Assembly: GCA_029251525.1 (NCBI GenBank)
Contig: JAQXDE010000014.1
Coordinates: forward strand, 124,001 to 188,000
Direction: 5' to 3'
Length of the DNA stretch: 64,000 nt
DNA from: Saprospiraceae bacterium
Lineage (GTDB): Bacteria > Bacteroidota > Bacteroidia > Chitinophagales > Saprospiraceae
Below, piece by piece: positions 62,970-64,000 of this stretch. A model generated the notes under the pieces. It was not told the origin of the DNA. It did no database searches and saw only the letters and a program-made list of their open reading frames with translations. How positions within the stretch are numbered: the first letter of the stretch is position 1; each line of letters opens with the position of its first letter. The position numbers and the translations under genes were made by a program.

Positions 62970-63812
62970 ATGAATATTATTTCCTTGCCCGATAATTTGC
63001 CACTTGAAAATGACTCTCCTATCCAAGTCTTTGAATACCGAATAGACAATAACTGCTTACGAAGCAAAATTAACTTGACTAAAAATACGATTAGTTTTTT
63101 GCTAGAGGGAACGAAGGAATTTATAAGTCATAATAAATCAACTACCATAAAAAATAATAAATTTTTAGTTATGAAATCGGGAAACTGTTTGATGACTGAA
63201 ACCATCTCTGCAGTCAATAAACAATATAAAAGTATCTTACTTTTTTTCTCTGATGAAATACTCTTAGGTTTCTTGGAAAAAAACAAACTGAATTCTTCTC
63301 CTCCAAAGAACGCTAAATCTTATTATGCTTTCTCCTATGATATTTACATCCAACACTTTGTCGAAAGTCTTGAAAAAATAAACCGACTGGAAAAGCAGTT
63401 ACAAAAGAAATTATTAAAATCAAAATTTGAAGAAATAATGACTTACCTAACCGACAAAAAAGGGAAAGCTTTTTTGAATGGTTTACTCAAAAATCACGAT
63501 GATAAAATCATACGACTAATCAATGTGGTAGAAAACAACACACTCAATAAATTGACGCTGCAAGAACTCTCCTTTTTATGTAATATGAGTTTGTCTACTT
63601 TCAAAAGAGAGTTTTCTAAACAATACCAAATGCCGCCAAGTAAATGGTTTCAAGAAAAAAGATTAGAACATACTGAGTTTTTATTACGTACTCAAAAAAA
63701 ACGACCCATAGATTTATATGAGTCAGCTGGCTATGAAAGCTTATCCAACTTCATTCAAGCATTCAAAAAAAAATATGGATACACTCCCAAACAATTCCAA
63801 CTAGAAAATTGA
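62970..63812 (+). CDS. AraC family transcriptional regulator
   Basis: 280 residues. The C-terminal 100 residues form the double helix-turn-helix: LTLQELSFLCNMSLSTFKRE, FSKQYQMPPSKWFQEKRLE, LLRTQKKRPIDLYESAGYES and LSNFIQAFKKKYGYTPKQF. The N-terminal 170 residues look like a small beta-rich sensor domain, then a helical linker; the ligand is unknown. It starts 14 bases after the ureohydrolase gene and may regulate it or the secreted-protein gene beginning at 63909. Confidence 0.9.
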   Translation: MNIISLPDNLPLENDSPIQVFEYRIDNNCLRSKINLTKNTISFLLEGTKEFISHNKSTTIKNNKFLVMKSGNCLMTETISAVNKQYKSILLFFSDEILLGFLEKNKLNSSPPKNAKSYYAFSYDIYIQHFVESLEKINRLEKQLQKKLLKSKFEEIMTYLTDKKGKAFLNGLLKNHDDKIIRLINVVENNTLNKLTLQELSFLCNMSLSTFKREFSKQYQMPPSKWFQEKRLEHTEFLLRTQKKRPIDLYESAGYESLSNFIQAFKKKYGYTPKQFQLEN

Positions 63813-63908
63813 ACTTTTAGCAATACTTTTTGAACATCGACAAATGAGTTATTAATGAAAAAGAATAGACTTTTGTGATTATAATATTTATCATAAAAAA
63901 TTAAAACC

Positions 63909-64000
63909 ATGCAAAAGTCAAATTTCATTTTAGCCATCTTACTTCTAGTAAGTGGTAATTTATTTAGTCAAAATACTTTCACTCTTTCCAGCAATGATCT
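63909..64000 (+). CDS. Secreted protein, N-terminus only (possibly PEBP family)
   Basis: ATG at 63909 gives a signal peptide (MQKSNFILAILLLVSGNLFS) followed by QNTFTLSSNDL before the window ends. The mature start resembles periplasmic YbhB/YbcL-type phosphatidylethanolamine-binding proteins, where F-T-L-x-S-x-D-L is common, but only 30 residues are visible. It lies 97 bases after the AraC gene. Confidence 0.55.
   Translation, partial: MQKSNFILAILLLVSGNLFSQNTFTLSSND

Noticed and set aside
1-64000. Mobile elements, phage, tRNA, rRNA and toxin-antitoxin genes
   Set aside because: I looked in all spacers and saw no transposase, integrase, terminal repeat pair, tRNA T-loop pattern or small paired genes of that type.

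Overview
The window comes from an AT-rich member of the Bacteroidota, most likely the Saprospiria/Lewinella side of the phylum. Evidence: type IX secretion outer-membrane proteins (one PorP-like, two PorV/PorQ-like), four large secreted proteins with type IX C-terminal sorting domains, SprB repeats, an ECF sigma/FecR/TonB-receptor/DUF4249 cluster, the 73-residue DUF2795 protein, and Bacteroidetes promoters (TTTG, about 19-20 bases, TAnnTTTG) upstream of rpsL and the DUF2795 gene. I see no insertion sequence, integrase, phage gene, CRISPR array, rRNA or tRNA. This is a chromosomal core region with accessory surface-protein genes.

Layout. 1-0.75 kb: start of a str-type operon on the minus strand (rpsL, then rpsG cut by the window edge) with a clear promoter. 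0.8-5.7 kb: a GNAT acetyltransferase, a candidate structured RNA with its own terminator, a prenyl diphosphate synthase, a single-domain response regulator and a hybrid sensor kinase whose catalytic boxes are degenerate, then a 41-codon lysine-rich small ORF. 6.4-12.2 kb: a lipoprotein amidohydrolase, recN, a small conserved protein and fabI. 12.3-18.5 kb: a secreted LVIVD-repeat protein, a putative porin, a LOG-family protein and a sigma-54 activator without a DNA-binding domain. 18.8-24.6 kb: queA, the DUF2795 protein, a 502-residue helical protein and cmk with a long repetitive basic tail. 25.2-39.8 kb: two giant type IX cargo proteins (2027 and 2018 residues) flanking a secreted alpha/beta hydrolase. 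40.1-43.0 kb: an extended YeiH-type exporter with a small membrane protein, then thyA. 43.0-49.3 kb: ECF sigma factor, FecR anti-sigma, TonB receptor with STN domain, DUF4249 lipoprotein and cupin, probably one surface-signalling and uptake locus. 49.7-54.2 kb: two GT4 glycosyltransferases, a RibB protein carrying a dead GTP cyclohydrolase II domain, and a VTC-like protein. 54.2-60.4 kb: PorP-like protein, decayed c-type cytochrome remnants, a two-TM K+ channel, an RluA-type pseudouridine synthase, a DinB-fold protein and tandem PorV-like genes. 60.6-64 kb: a second LVIVD protein, a ureohydrolase, an AraC regulator and the start of a secreted, possibly PEBP-family protein.

The recurring theme is proteins that keep a fold but lose its active site: the hybrid kinase (H-box, N-box and G1 altered), the pappalysin-like domain (HExxH read as QQxxH), the cyclohydrolase II domain (all three zinc cysteines gone) and the sigma-54 activator (no HTH). 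The second theme is type IX secretion, with translocon-associated outer-membrane proteins and several cargo proteins in one 64-kb stretch. The least explained items are the candidate RNA at 1.6 kb, the degenerate kinase, the small ORF at 5.8 kb and the Cmk tail.
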